A stretch of DNA of 64,000 nucleotides from Pseudomonas orientalis (GTDB lineage Bacteria; Pseudomonadota; Gammaproteobacteria; Pseudomonadales; Pseudomonadaceae). The stretch covers positions 1,796,501-1,860,500 of the forward strand of contig NZ_CP018049.1 in assembly GCF_002934065.1 (NCBI RefSeq), written 5' to 3'. Shown one piece after another: positions 1 through 8,252 of this stretch. The notes under the pieces were generated by a model. The model did not search any database, was not told the DNA's origin, and saw only the letters and a program-made list of their open reading frames with translations. The first letter of the stretch is position 1, and each line of letters begins with the position of its first letter. A program made the translations under genes and the position numbers.

Positions 1-47
1 AGGAGTTGCGCGATCGGGTGAACGAAGAAGAGGAAGAGGGCGTCTGA
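1..47 (+). CDS. ihfB: Integration host factor beta subunit (3' end)
   Basis: Only the last 14 codons are present, ending ELRDRVNEEEEEGV and a TGA at 45-47. The ELRDRVN tail matches the C-terminus of pseudomonad IhfB, the DNA-bending partner of IhfA. IhfB commonly precedes a LapA-type gene and wzz in this genus, and the same order is seen here. The call rests on the short tail plus context. Confidence 0.75.
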   Translation, partial: ELRDRVNEEEEEGV

Positions 48-71
48 GTGTTTTTGGGGTAGGAGAAGCTT

Positions 72-314
72 ATGCGTGGGGTTAAGCGCGTTGTTGCGGT
101 ATTGATTGCAGTGCTTGCAGCGTTGGTTGTTTTGGCGTTTGTGCTGGAGAACCAGCAGGGTGTTGCGTTGACGTTCCTGGGTTGGAGTACTGCGCAGATG
201 CCGGTAGCGGTGTTTGTGGTGGCCGCTTTGATTGTGGGGATGGTGATTGGGCCGGTGCTGGGAGTATTTGTGTGCAGGCAGCGGCGGAGGACAGCCGTGA
301 GTGGTCGAATTTAA
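72..314 (+). CDS. LapA-domain (DUF1049) small inner-membrane protein
   Basis: An 80-residue protein with two hydrophobic segments (about residues 6-25 and 42-65) separated by a short loop containing ENQQ and FLGWS. This is the layout of the LapA/DUF1049 family. A short basic tail (CRQRRRTAV) would lie in the cytoplasm. In other Gram-negatives LapA works with LapB in controlling LPS synthesis through LpxC turnover; no LapB is next to it here. The ATG start has an AGGAGA just upstream. It lies between ihfB and the O-antigen locus. The family call is good, but the role here is inferred. Confidence 0.8.
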   Translation: MRGVKRVVAVLIAVLAALVVLAFVLENQQGVALTFLGWSTAQMPVAVFVVAALIVGMVIGPVLGVFVCRQRRRTAVSGRI

Positions 315-734
315 GTTTGACGTTCTCCTGTCAAGTGCTATGGACGCTGTCCATACGTGACCATCTGTCAGATACAGCATTCGAACCAGCGCCTTCGCCG
401 TATTCAACGTTTTGCGTAGGTATGGCTATGAGCCTGTATGAGACGCGCGCAACCAGCAATTAATTTTGTGCCATCGTCGCTTTAGGATTCACTGCTAGCT
501 TCACAGGGATAAGGCGGTTTCGTTGAGCGGATAGGATTAGTCCTACATACAAGTGAAGGCTTGTAATATGCCAGAGAGATGGCAGAATGGAATCTGTTCT
601 CGATAACAGGCATTTTGTGCGCTCAAAATTTAGCAGAGACGCTGGTTTTGGCGATCATGCAATTAAAATAAAAAAACACGCAATCATGTCTGCATAACGA
701 GCCCGCAGTTTCTCTTTGAAGGCAGGTCTTTGTT
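315..734. promoter_or_regulatory. Long leader region upstream of the O-antigen locus
   Basis: This 420-base gap precedes wzz and contains no convincing gene. It is AT-richer than the flanking housekeeping sequence and holds a short palindrome, TAGGATTAGTCCTA, at 532-545. The promoter and 5' leader of the O-antigen operon should lie here, but I could not pick a -35/-10 pair with confidence, and I found no good match to the enterobacterial JUMPstart element. Confidence 0.4.
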
Positions 735-2069
735 GTGAGTAGTAGCTTCCGCGTCCCTCCGGTACCTTCGTCTGGTGAAATCGATCTCGCCGCGCTCCTA
801 AGCGCCGTATGGCAAAAAAAGAAAATCATCATGCTCGCCGCGATTGGTTTCGGTCTGGTAGCTGCATGTTATGCATTTCTGGCAACCCCTCAGTATCAAA
901 TCAGCAGTGTATTGAAGCCTGCCGCGCTTAACGAACTCGATGCGCTTAATCGCTCAGAGGTTTACAAGCTCCCTCCCAGTGAGGCATTGATCAAAGTGGG
1001 GGCATCTCTTGAGTCTTACGACACTCGGTTAGGTTTTTTTCGAGCTAATCAGAAGCTATTTGAACGTTTCGTGCGACCAGGCCAAACCCTTGAGCAGAGC
1101 TTTGAAGAATTCAACCGTAATTCGATTGAATTGATTTCGCCCGACCCCACTAAAATGGACTCGCTCAGTGCGAATGTACGAATTGAGATGACCTACCCCA
1201 AAGGGGTGGATGGCGTAAGTATTCTCAACGGTTTTGTCGATTACGCTATTGAGGAGGAGCGTCATCAGATAGCTGCCGATATGGACGTGATTGTCAAGAA
1301 CCGGTTAGGTGAACTCAACGGTAAGCTAGCCGCCGCGCGAGCGAATTATGATATTGAAAAAGAGGCTCGAATTGAATCGCTCCGCGAGGCTGATAATTTA
1401 AAGCGTGCTCAACTGCAAGATGAACTTAAGGCATTACGCAATCAGCTGAAAGCTCAGCGCGCCGACCGAATGGCTCAACTTGGCGAAGCTATCGGAATAG
1501 CTGCGTCGCTGGGAATCAAAAAGCCTACAACGCCTTCAGCCATGGGGGACGTAGAAAAGCTTGCGTCTGCGACCACGATGCGCACCGAGATCAACAATCA
1601 GCAAACACCACTTTACTTTATGGGAGTTGATGCATTGGAGGCAGAACGGGCGGCTCTTGTTAAGCGAAAATCCGATGATTTTACAGAGGGCCGAATTGCG
1701 CAGATTGCTAAAGAACTTCAGCTTCTCCAAGCGAATCGCGAGGTGGAGGTGCTGAGTCAGCGTAAAAAAGAGGATCTCTTTTTGGTAGGGGTCCAGCCGC
1801 TTCGTTCCGAAATGGCTCGTCTTCAGGCTCTGAATATAGATATGAGCAGGATTAAGCTGGTAAATGTCGATAAGCTCGCGCTCGAGCCGTTGGCACCTAT
1901 CAAGCCAAAAAGGATACTCATCGTCCTACTCGGTGTTTTGTTGGGCGGCTTGCTTGCGCTACTGGTGGTGGTCTGTCGGTATCTTGTTTCTAGAAATTCG
2001 GCCTCCGCCACTCAAGTGAATATGTCTAAAGCTGCGCTGACCGAAGATGACGGTAGGCGACGTTTTTGA
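735..2069 (+). CDS. wzz: O-antigen chain length determinant Wzz
   Basis: A 444-residue inner-membrane polysaccharide co-polymerase that sets O-antigen chain length together with the Wzy polymerase. It shows the family topology: an N-terminal membrane segment at about 33-52, a long periplasmic part rich in coiled coil (about 190-250 and 310-350), and a second membrane segment near 395-415. That segment is preceded by the proline-rich LEPLAPIKPKR and contains GVLLGG, matching the Wzz PxxP...GG signature. At 444 residues it is longer than enterobacterial Wzz (about 330). The start is a GTG. It heads the locus, about 300 bases before the first glycosyltransferase. Confidence 0.92.
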   Translation: MSSSFRVPPVPSSGEIDLAALLSAVWQKKKIIMLAAIGFGLVAACYAFLATPQYQISSVLKPAALNELDALNRSEVYKLPPSEALIKVGASLESYDTRLGFFRANQKLFERFVRPGQTLEQSFEEFNRNSIELISPDPTKMDSLSANVRIEMTYPKGVDGVSILNGFVDYAIEEERHQIAADMDVIVKNRLGELNGKLAAARANYDIEKEARIESLREADNLKRAQLQDELKALRNQLKAQRADRMAQLGEAIGIAASLGIKKPTTPSAMGDVEKLASATTMRTEINNQQTPLYFMGVDALEAERAALVKRKSDDFTEGRIAQIAKELQLLQANREVEVLSQRKKEDLFLVGVQPLRSEMARLQALNIDMSRIKLVNVDKLALEPLAPIKPKRILIVLLGVLLGGLLALLVVVCRYLVSRNSASATQVNMSKAALTEDDGRRRF

Positions 2070-2370
2070 CGCGCTCACATTGCGTGAAACTCAGATGGCG
2101 CTTAGTTGTCGAAGCGTTGAGCTCGGTGCAGTGTTGTTTTTCACGCCTGGATTTTGCGATCGGCGATCCGATGGCCGGGTTGCTGATCATTGCTGGACTA
2201 CAAAATTATTCTCAAAAAAACCGCACCGATGTTGACTGGCTTTGATATCAGTGAGGGAGATTTCTGGTCAGGGCCCTCGGTAGGCAGGAGTCCGTATACG
2301 GCATCCACCAAAAAATTTTGGAGGGGTGGTGTTTTTCTAAGGTCGCACAATTGTGTTTATGGGTATTTAA
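2070..2370. other. Gene-free gap between wzz and the first glycosyltransferase
   Basis: About 300 bases with no convincing reading frame. Short open stretches exist in two frames, one ending in a run resembling a membrane or globular fragment around 2160-2236, but none has a good start, ribosome site or recognisable family. Composition shifts here from mixed to clearly AT-rich, so it may be the left join of the variable O-antigen cassette. Confidence 0.4.
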
Positions 2371-3582
2371 ATGAGTAATGTTGATTATTTGGTTTCCATT
2401 GTAATTGCTACCCATAATCGGTCTAAATATGCGATTTCTTGTATTGAAAGTTTGCTAAGTATAGCTTCCAGCGAGATTCAAGTCGTTGTTCATGATACAA
2501 GCAATGATGCTTGTGAGCTGGCTGCCTGGGCTGGCCAAAGCGCCGACAGCCGATTGATTTATGTCCATTGGGCGGACCGGTTATCCATGACCGAAAATCA
2601 TGAGCGGGCGCTCAAGCTAGCTACGGGTGAGTATATTTGCTTGATCGGTGATGATGACACTGTTTCGAGCTACATTATCGATATCGCAAATTATGCGAAA
2701 AAACAAAATATAAAAATGCTCACGCCGAAAGTAAAAGCTGCGTATTACTGGCCAGATTTTAGAACTAAAAACTACGGTGCGGCCCATGCAGGGCGTATCT
2801 ACCTGTCCCAATTTGATTGTTCGCTGACCAAGTACGACGTTGAAGAAAGGCTCGAGGAGGCGCTATCGATAGCTTGCCAAGGCACTGACGGAATGCCAAA
2901 GCTTTATCATGGTTTGGTTTTACGCTCATTGTTGGATGATATCAGAGCACTAAACGGTACCTTGTTATATGGTACAAGCCCCGATATGTCGGCCGCCGTT
3001 TCACTTTGTTTGACCGGCGGAGAATATTACCTGATCGATTTTCCGTTCACTATGCCAGGCGGCGGCGGTGGCAGTAACAGCGGTCGTAGCGCAACAGGTA
3101 AGCATAAGGGAGGTTTGGACAAAGACCCGCATTTGACGCCGTTCAAAAATCTCAATTGGTCGACATTCATTCCTCGGTTCTTCAGTGTAGAAACCGTATG
3201 GGGACATGCGGCTTGGGATACCTTGGAGCATCGTAAATCAGTCACGGGTTACAATCTTTCTCGCCTCTATGCATTGTGCTTTTTTCATCATCCTGACTAT
3301 GCACGTGAAACGTACCAGGCTTGGCGCAGCGCTAAGCAGTCTGGATTGCCGAACGTCGGCACATGGGCTGTATGTCGTGAGATTGTTTCGGTGGGTGGAA
3401 AATACGTCTTAGCGAAGTTCAAAAGAGTGTTGAATCCGGGTCCTAGCAATGGCTCAGAGGTTATAGCCGTTGTAGAAAATGTCGCATTGGCTCGAGAGAA
3501 GCTTGATGAAAGCCTAGGCAAAAAACTTGCGGGCAGTGACTTGAATACCCGATTAACGGATCTGCCCGTGTTGCGTAAGTAA
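2371..3582 (+). CDS. Family 2 glycosyltransferase
   Basis: A 403-residue cytoplasmic enzyme with a GT-A fold at its N-terminus: VSIVIATHNRSKYAISCIES near residue 8 binds the nucleotide-sugar, and LIGDDDT at about residue 91 is the metal-binding DxD-type motif. It would add one sugar to the undecaprenyl-linked O-unit. The C-terminal half is unlike common GT2 enzymes and includes a glycine-rich run (GGGGGSNSGRS) near residue 230. Codon use is AT-rich, as in its neighbours. It ends two bases before the flippase gene. The donor and linkage cannot be read from sequence. Confidence 0.85.
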   Translation: MSNVDYLVSIVIATHNRSKYAISCIESLLSIASSEIQVVVHDTSNDACELAAWAGQSADSRLIYVHWADRLSMTENHERALKLATGEYICLIGDDDTVSSYIIDIANYAKKQNIKMLTPKVKAAYYWPDFRTKNYGAAHAGRIYLSQFDCSLTKYDVEERLEEALSIACQGTDGMPKLYHGLVLRSLLDDIRALNGTLLYGTSPDMSAAVSLCLTGGEYYLIDFPFTMPGGGGGSNSGRSATGKHKGGLDKDPHLTPFKNLNWSTFIPRFFSVETVWGHAAWDTLEHRKSVTGYNLSRLYALCFFHHPDYARETYQAWRSAKQSGLPNVGTWAVCREIVSVGGKYVLAKFKRVLNPGPSNGSEVIAVVENVALAREKLDESLGKKLAGSDLNTRLTDLPVLRK

Positions 3583-3584
3583 TC

Positions 3585-5105
3585 ATGGGGCAGGATGTGA
3601 TCAAACGAAGCAACCTCAGAGCGTTATTGTTTGCCAGTCTTTCCGGAAGGATGATCTATGCAATAGCGAGTTTGGCGGCACTTCCACTACTGTCGAGGTT
3701 GTTAGGCGCTGAAGCAGTAGGACTCGTTGGATTTTTTTCAACCATTGTGATGGTTATGATGGTGTTCGAAGGAGGCTTGACCAGTAATGTAATACAACAG
3801 CTGGCGTGGCGTCGAGTAAGGGAGGCGCGCGCGCCGAGGCGTTTTTCGGCTTCGTCGGGTTCTTTGATATTAACTTATGTAGGATTTTTCGCGGTTGTTG
3901 GGGCTGTTTTAACTTTTATAATCATTGGGCTTTCAGATGCCATTGTTCAGCAGTGGTTAAAGTTTTCAGCACTTTCGAATGCCCAGGTGGAGTACTCCGT
4001 AAAATGCATGGGAGTGTTCGTTGGACTCAATTTACCAGTGATGATCCTGCAGGGAGTATTCATTGGTCGAGAACAACAGATAAAGCTAAATGCTCTCTAC
4101 ATACCCTATTCGTTGGCAAGGACCATCGGTGTGCTATTGGTCATGCTGGCTTTTCCGGGCTGGCGCAGTGTCGAAGAGTATTTCCTGATTCAGGTATTTA
4201 TTCAAACCACTTATCTGATCTTGTTAATCGCAGTTTTATCAAAAGAGTTTGCGGCCGTACTGGGCGCGCTGTCTTTTAGGTTTTTGTATCTCAAAAGAGG
4301 GTGGAGATTTAGTCGTGGCGTTCTGTTGATATCGATAACTTCAGTTTTTGTTGTGCAAATTGATAAGTTGTATCTGAGTGGTAACTCATCACTCGCAGAT
4401 TATGCGGCTTACTCCTTAGCCAGCACATTGGCTGGATTTCCCTATATTTTTTCCACTGCATTGAATTCAGTGCTTTTTCCGAGATTCTCCATAAATCTCG
4501 ACGCTGCAGATGAGTATAAAGTGTTGAGCTTATTCGGGGTCTCCTGTGCTGCAATTACATTTTTGATGGTTGTGCTGTGTGTGGCGGTGTATTTTTTTGG
4601 CGGAAGTTTGCTTGCGCTTTTTTTTACCCCTGACCTTGCGACCGGCATAGGACAGATTTTGCCTGTCTTGTTAATTGGCACAGCACTGCAGTCTGTTTTG
4701 ATTGTCCCGTTCGCATTGCAGTTGGCAGCGAAGTGGACGAGTTTAGCTTTGCGTCTAAATTTAATCTGGATCCCAATTGTGTTGCTGCTGTTACCGGCAT
4801 TGGTGCATAAGTTTGGTGTCATCGGAGGCGCCTATGCTTGGCTTATTTATAATGTGTTCTCTACGATCTTGACGTTTATTTTGGTAGCCAGGAGGTTTTC
4901 TTTCCTTAAGGCAGTCAATGCTGAATTAATGCGCATTTTTGCAGTAACACTAATATCATCCGTGGTTATCTGTTATGCGGTAAAAGCTGTGGCTGCTGCC
5001 TTTATGGATACCTACGAAGGGCTTGCCTTCGAGACGGCGTCCGTACTGGCAATCGTCGTGGTAGGAGGGTATATTTTCAGAAAGAAATTAGTGCATTTCA
5101 GATAG
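3585..5105 (+). CDS. wzx: O-antigen flippase (Wzx-like)
   Basis: A 506-residue, highly hydrophobic protein with roughly 12-14 membrane segments and the N-terminal pattern of polysaccharide transporters (ALLSRLLGAEAVGLVGFFST). It most likely flips the lipid-linked O-unit from the cytoplasmic to the periplasmic face. Length and topology fit the Wzx/oligosaccharide flippase family. The start codon lies two bases after the upstream glycosyltransferase stop, so the two are translationally close. It is AT-rich like the rest of the cassette. Members of this family diverge strongly, so the symbol rests on topology and position. Confidence 0.87.
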   Translation: MGQDVIKRSNLRALLFASLSGRMIYAIASLAALPLLSRLLGAEAVGLVGFFSTIVMVMMVFEGGLTSNVIQQLAWRRVREARAPRRFSASSGSLILTYVGFFAVVGAVLTFIIIGLSDAIVQQWLKFSALSNAQVEYSVKCMGVFVGLNLPVMILQGVFIGREQQIKLNALYIPYSLARTIGVLLVMLAFPGWRSVEEYFLIQVFIQTTYLILLIAVLSKEFAAVLGALSFRFLYLKRGWRFSRGVLLISITSVFVVQIDKLYLSGNSSLADYAAYSLASTLAGFPYIFSTALNSVLFPRFSINLDAADEYKVLSLFGVSCAAITFLMVVLCVAVYFFGGSLLALFFTPDLATGIGQILPVLLIGTALQSVLIVPFALQLAAKWTSLALRLNLIWIPIVLLLLPALVHKFGVIGGAYAWLIYNVFSTILTFILVARRFSFLKAVNAELMRIFAVTLISSVVICYAVKAVAAAFMDTYEGLAFETASVLAIVVVGGYIFRKKLVHFR

Positions 5106-5145
5106 GTTTGCGCGTAAGCATTGGCGGAGTTGAGAAGAGGTCGGG

Positions 5146-6003
5146 ATGAAAGTATTGGTATTGGGTGTTACGGGAATGCTGGGCAGTGCCGTTTTTAAGA
5201 GAATGGACCTTGATGCTCGCTACGAAGTGCGAGGAACAATGCGTAGCCCTTCCGGACTGAAGTATTTCAATGAAGGGCAACAAGCCAAGCTTATTTCTAA
5301 TTTGGACGTGTTGAATGCTGATGAGTTAACAACGTTGTTCGTGAACGAACGTCCGGATGTGGTTATCAACTGTGTTGGTTTAATCAAGCAGTTTTCCAGC
5401 GCAAAAGATCCGCTCGCTACGCTACCGATCAACGCTTTGCTTCCTCATCGTTTGGCCAAGCTTTGCGACCTGGTAGGTGCTCGGTTCGTACAGATCAGCA
5501 CTGATTGCGTATTCTCTGGCACCAAGGGCGGCTACGTTGAGTCTGATATATCAGATGCTGAAGATCTTTATGGAAAGTCGAAATACATAGGCGAAGTTAT
5601 AGATTCGAAAAACGTCATCACGCTGCGTACGTCTATTATTGGTCGTGAGTTGAACTCGACTAATTCTCTGGTTGACTGGTTTCTGAGCCAGTCTGGTACC
5701 GTGAAAGGTTATTCGAAAGCTATTTTTTCGGGTCTTCCAACCGATGAGCTTGCAAATGTCATCGCTGATTACGTGCTTCCGCGTACCGACATATTCGGTC
5801 TTTACCACGTTTCAGCTGATCCGATTGACAAATTTTCGTTGTTGGAGCTCGTCAAGCTTGAATACAAGAAAGAAACGGTGATAGTGGCGGATGAGACGCT
5901 GAAGATTGACCGTTCACTAGACTCGTCACGATTTCGCTCAGCGGTAGGCTATAATCCCTCGCCCTGGAATGTGCTCATAGCAAACATGCACGCAGCTTCT
6001 TAA
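5146..6003 (+). CDS. RmlD-like SDR, probable UDP-4-keto-6-deoxy-HexNAc reductase
   Basis: A 285-residue extended SDR of the RmlD type. The nucleotide-binding motif is VLGVTGMLGSAVF at the N-terminus, STDCVFSG holds the active-site region, and YGKSK provides the catalytic Tyr-x3-Lys. It sits 23 bases before a FnlA/WbjB-type dehydratase. In pathways to UDP-L-RhaNAc/UDP-L-QuiNAc the dehydratase product is reduced by an RmlD-like enzyme (WbvR type), whereas the UDP-L-FucNAc route uses WbjC/FnlB, which carries an extra C-terminal domain and is about 370 residues. The short length here favours the WbvR-type reaction. A true dTDP-4-keto-rhamnose reductase is less likely because no rmlA, rmlB or rmlC lies nearby. 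Confidence 0.8.
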   Translation: MKVLVLGVTGMLGSAVFKRMDLDARYEVRGTMRSPSGLKYFNEGQQAKLISNLDVLNADELTTLFVNERPDVVINCVGLIKQFSSAKDPLATLPINALLPHRLAKLCDLVGARFVQISTDCVFSGTKGGYVESDISDAEDLYGKSKYIGEVIDSKNVITLRTSIIGRELNSTNSLVDWFLSQSGTVKGYSKAIFSGLPTDELANVIADYVLPRTDIFGLYHVSADPIDKFSLLELVKLEYKKETVIVADETLKIDRSLDSSRFRSAVGYNPSPWNVLIANMHAAS

Positions 6004-6026
6004 GCTCACTCAATTTAGGTATTCAC

Positions 6027-7049
6027 ATGTTTGACAATAAGGTTTTGATGATCACTGGCGGGACAGGTTCCTTCGGAAATACAGTGCTCAAACGTTTTCT
6101 GGATACGGAAGTTAAAGAGATCCGCATCTTTAGTCGCGATGAAAAAAAGCAGGAAGATATGCGTATTGCTTTGTCAAACGACAAAGTTAAATTTCATATC
6201 GGCGATATTCGAGATTACGCGAGTATTTCTCAGGCTATGGTTGGCGTGGATTATGTATTCCACGCCGCGGCCCTCAAACAAGTGCCATCGTGTGAGTTTT
6301 TCCCGATGGAGGCAGTTAAGACCAACGTTCTCGGGACAGAAAATCTACTCAACGCAGCTATTGCATGTAATGTTAAGCGAGTCGTTGTGTTGAGCACGGA
6401 TAAAGCGGTATATCCAATTAACGCTATGGGAATATCCAAGGCGATGGCTGAGAAATTGGTAATTGCCAAGTCTCGAATGATCCCGTCTAACTCTGAAACA
6501 GTAATTTGCGCTACTCGTTACGGCAATGTTATGGCTTCACGAGGATCGGTAATTCCGTTGTTCGTTAACCAATTGAAAAATGATCAGGCTCTGACTGTAA
6601 CTGATCCGAATATGACAAGATTTCTTATGTCCCTGGAAGACTCGGTCGATTTGGTGCTGCATGCGTTTGAACACTCTGAGCAAGGTGATATTTTTGTTCA
6701 GAAAGCGCCTGCTTCGACAGTTGAAGACCTCGCACAAGCGCTGAAAGAGCTGTTTTCAAAGTCAGGAGAGGTAAAGGTTATCGGTACCCGTCACGGTGAA
6801 AAACTGTACGAGTCGCTAATTTCGCGTGAGGAAATGGCTAAATCCGAAGACATGGGGCGTTACTACCGTATTCCGGCAGACAACCGAGATCTCAATTACG
6901 AAAAATATTCTATGAGTGGCGAACAGGAGGTTTCCCTCACAGAAGACTACACGTCGCATAATACTCATCGCTTGACTGTTGAGCAGATCAAGGAAGTGCT
7001 ATTAAAGCTTGATTACATCCAGGAGGAACTTGCCCTGCACGCTAAGTAA
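6027..7049 (+). CDS. UDP-GlcNAc 4,6-dehydratase/5-epimerase (WbjB/FnlA/CapE type)
   Basis: A 340-residue soluble extended SDR beginning MFDNKVLMITGGTGSFGNTV, the hallmark start of this family. It converts UDP-GlcNAc to UDP-2-acetamido-2,6-dideoxy-L-hexos-4-ulose, the first step to L-FucNAc, L-QuiNAc or L-RhaNAc. The usual catalytic Tyr is replaced by Met in MGISKAMAEK, as is normal for this family and for WbpM. FSRDEKKQEDMR and the HGEKLYESLIS region near residues 255-265 are also typical. The UDP-sugar 2-epimerase that normally follows it (WbjD/FnlC) is absent; the next gene is a polymerase after a structured gap. Confidence 0.9.
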   Translation: MFDNKVLMITGGTGSFGNTVLKRFLDTEVKEIRIFSRDEKKQEDMRIALSNDKVKFHIGDIRDYASISQAMVGVDYVFHAAALKQVPSCEFFPMEAVKTNVLGTENLLNAAIACNVKRVVVLSTDKAVYPINAMGISKAMAEKLVIAKSRMIPSNSETVICATRYGNVMASRGSVIPLFVNQLKNDQALTVTDPNMTRFLMSLEDSVDLVLHAFEHSEQGDIFVQKAPASTVEDLAQALKELFSKSGEVKVIGTRHGEKLYESLISREEMAKSEDMGRYYRIPADNRDLNYEKYSMSGEQEVSLTEDYTSHNTHRLTVEQIKEVLLKLDYIQEELALHAK

Positions 7050-7208
7050 GGCAAACGGGGTAGTCAGCGGTAGCGGCGACAGCCGCTGCCGTGACCTATT
7101 GATAGGCGCAGAGTCATTCCATCTTTGAGGACGCTAATGTCCTGAGGGAATGGCAAAAAGGGAAAGTATCTGCAGGATAGACTTTGCCTGATGCCAATTT
7201 AAGAGTTC
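7050..7208 (+). promoter_or_regulatory. Structured leader between dehydratase and polymerase genes
   Basis: This 159-base gap holds two strong stem-loops. The first is 7068-7091: CGGTAGCGGC pairs with GCCGCTGCCG (one G-T pair) around a GACA loop. Its 5' arm contains GCGGTAGCG (7067-7075), resembling the core of the ops element recognised by RfaH. The second, 7115-7152, is two-tiered: CATTCC/GGAATG outside AGGAC/GTCCT. Neither is followed by a T-run, so they do not look like simple terminators. A role in transcription elongation or RNA stability is inference. Confidence 0.4.
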
Positions 7209-8252
7209 ATGGGTTCGCACATGCCTTACTATGTAGTTAGCGTATTGTTTTTTGTCACTTCCAGTACCTTTGGTGCCTACACTCGGTTTCCGCGTTTTTT
7301 TTTAGTGCTCGGTTTGTTGCCGATGGCAATGCTAGCGTTACTTCGAGGTGACGTGGGCATTGACACAGCTGTTTATATTCAAGAAATTCAAAAAATTATT
7401 TCCGTTGGCGAGTATACGCATACGTTTGAGCCTTTTTTCGAAGCCTTGATCCTCTTACTGTCGTTCTTTTTTGACAGTCCGAGAGCGATTCTGGCAACAC
7501 TCGGACTGTTTACGACATTGTTTTTGATCTGCGGAAAGATTGATAAATACCGATCGCCATTTATTTTTTGTGCGTTTCTGATTCCTGCATATTATTTTGA
7601 TATGGTCATGAACGGTGTGCGATACGGGTTGTCCTTCTCTATTGTGTATTTTGCATTGCCGTACTTACGAGACCGCAAGGATTTAAAATTTATACTCTGG
7701 GTATTGGTGGCAGGGTTAGTTCAGAGCTCAGGGGGGCTGCTGGGTATTATTCTTTACGTGTTGTACAGCCGCCGTTGGAAAGTGCTAATAGCATGTTCTG
7801 CGCTGTTTTCTTTAGTTCTGTTAGTAACGTATAAATATTTTCTTGCAAAACTCGAAAGCTATTCTGGGCTGTATACAACTTCTCTGTTTTCGGGCGCGTC
7901 GACGCTGGTCGTAACCGCAGTGTCTTTATTTATATGGATGTTGGATCCGGGGACTCGTAAAAATACGTTGCCCGCCTGCTTGATTTTATTGAGTTTGGCC
8001 GTCTTGATGTTCGGCCTGGCCCAGTACTCTTATGCGGGGTTGCGGTTTCTACAGTTGATAAATTTTGCGGTTATCTTATTCTTTATCGTGTCAATGTCGG
8101 CTGGGCGCGTCACATTGAGCAAGATAACTAAGATATCACTGATTGGTGTTGCTATTTTGGCGTTCGTTTTGAAAATGAAAAATTTTGCTGACAGTGCAGG
8201 CGATGGTGCGTCTCCGTTTGTTCCTTATTTGTTTTTTTGGGAGGAAGCATGA
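7209..8252 (+). CDS. wzy: EpsG-family O-antigen polymerase (Wzy-like)
   Basis: A 347-residue membrane protein with about nine to ten hydrophobic segments. A conserved-looking loop near residues 40-70 (RGDVGIDTAVYIQEIQ, then EPFFEALILLL) matches the EpsG family of polysaccharide polymerases. As the only multi-spanning protein in the cluster besides the flippase, it is the best candidate for joining O-units in the periplasm. The ATG at 7209 is used, with a possible alternative at 7221. Its TGA overlaps the next gene's ATG. The gene is strongly AT-rich, as Wzy genes usually are. Confidence 0.82.
   Translation: MGSHMPYYVVSVLFFVTSSTFGAYTRFPRFFLVLGLLPMAMLALLRGDVGIDTAVYIQEIQKIISVGEYTHTFEPFFEALILLLSFFFDSPRAILATLGLFTTLFLICGKIDKYRSPFIFCAFLIPAYYFDMVMNGVRYGLSFSIVYFALPYLRDRKDLKFILWVLVAGLVQSSGGLLGIILYVLYSRRWKVLIACSALFSLVLLVTYKYFLAKLESYSGLYTTSLFSGASTLVVTAVSLFIWMLDPGTRKNTLPACLILLSLAVLMFGLAQYSYAGLRFLQLINFAVILFFIVSMSAGRVTLSKITKISLIGVAILAFVLKMKNFADSAGDGASPFVPYLFFWEEA

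Noticed and set aside
2047..2378. Short frames between wzz and the first glycosyltransferase
   Set aside because: They have no start with a ribosome site and no recognisable sequence; one overlaps the wzz end.
3056..3090. GGC-rich run in the first glycosyltransferase as a possible regulatory repeat
   Set aside because: It is in frame, encodes a glycine-rich loop (GGGGGSNS), and is not an exact tandem repeat.
5146..6003. True dTDP-4-dehydrorhamnose reductase (rmlD)
   Set aside because: No rmlA, rmlB or rmlC is present and the adjacent gene is a UDP-GlcNAc dehydratase, so a UDP-HexNAc reductase fits better.
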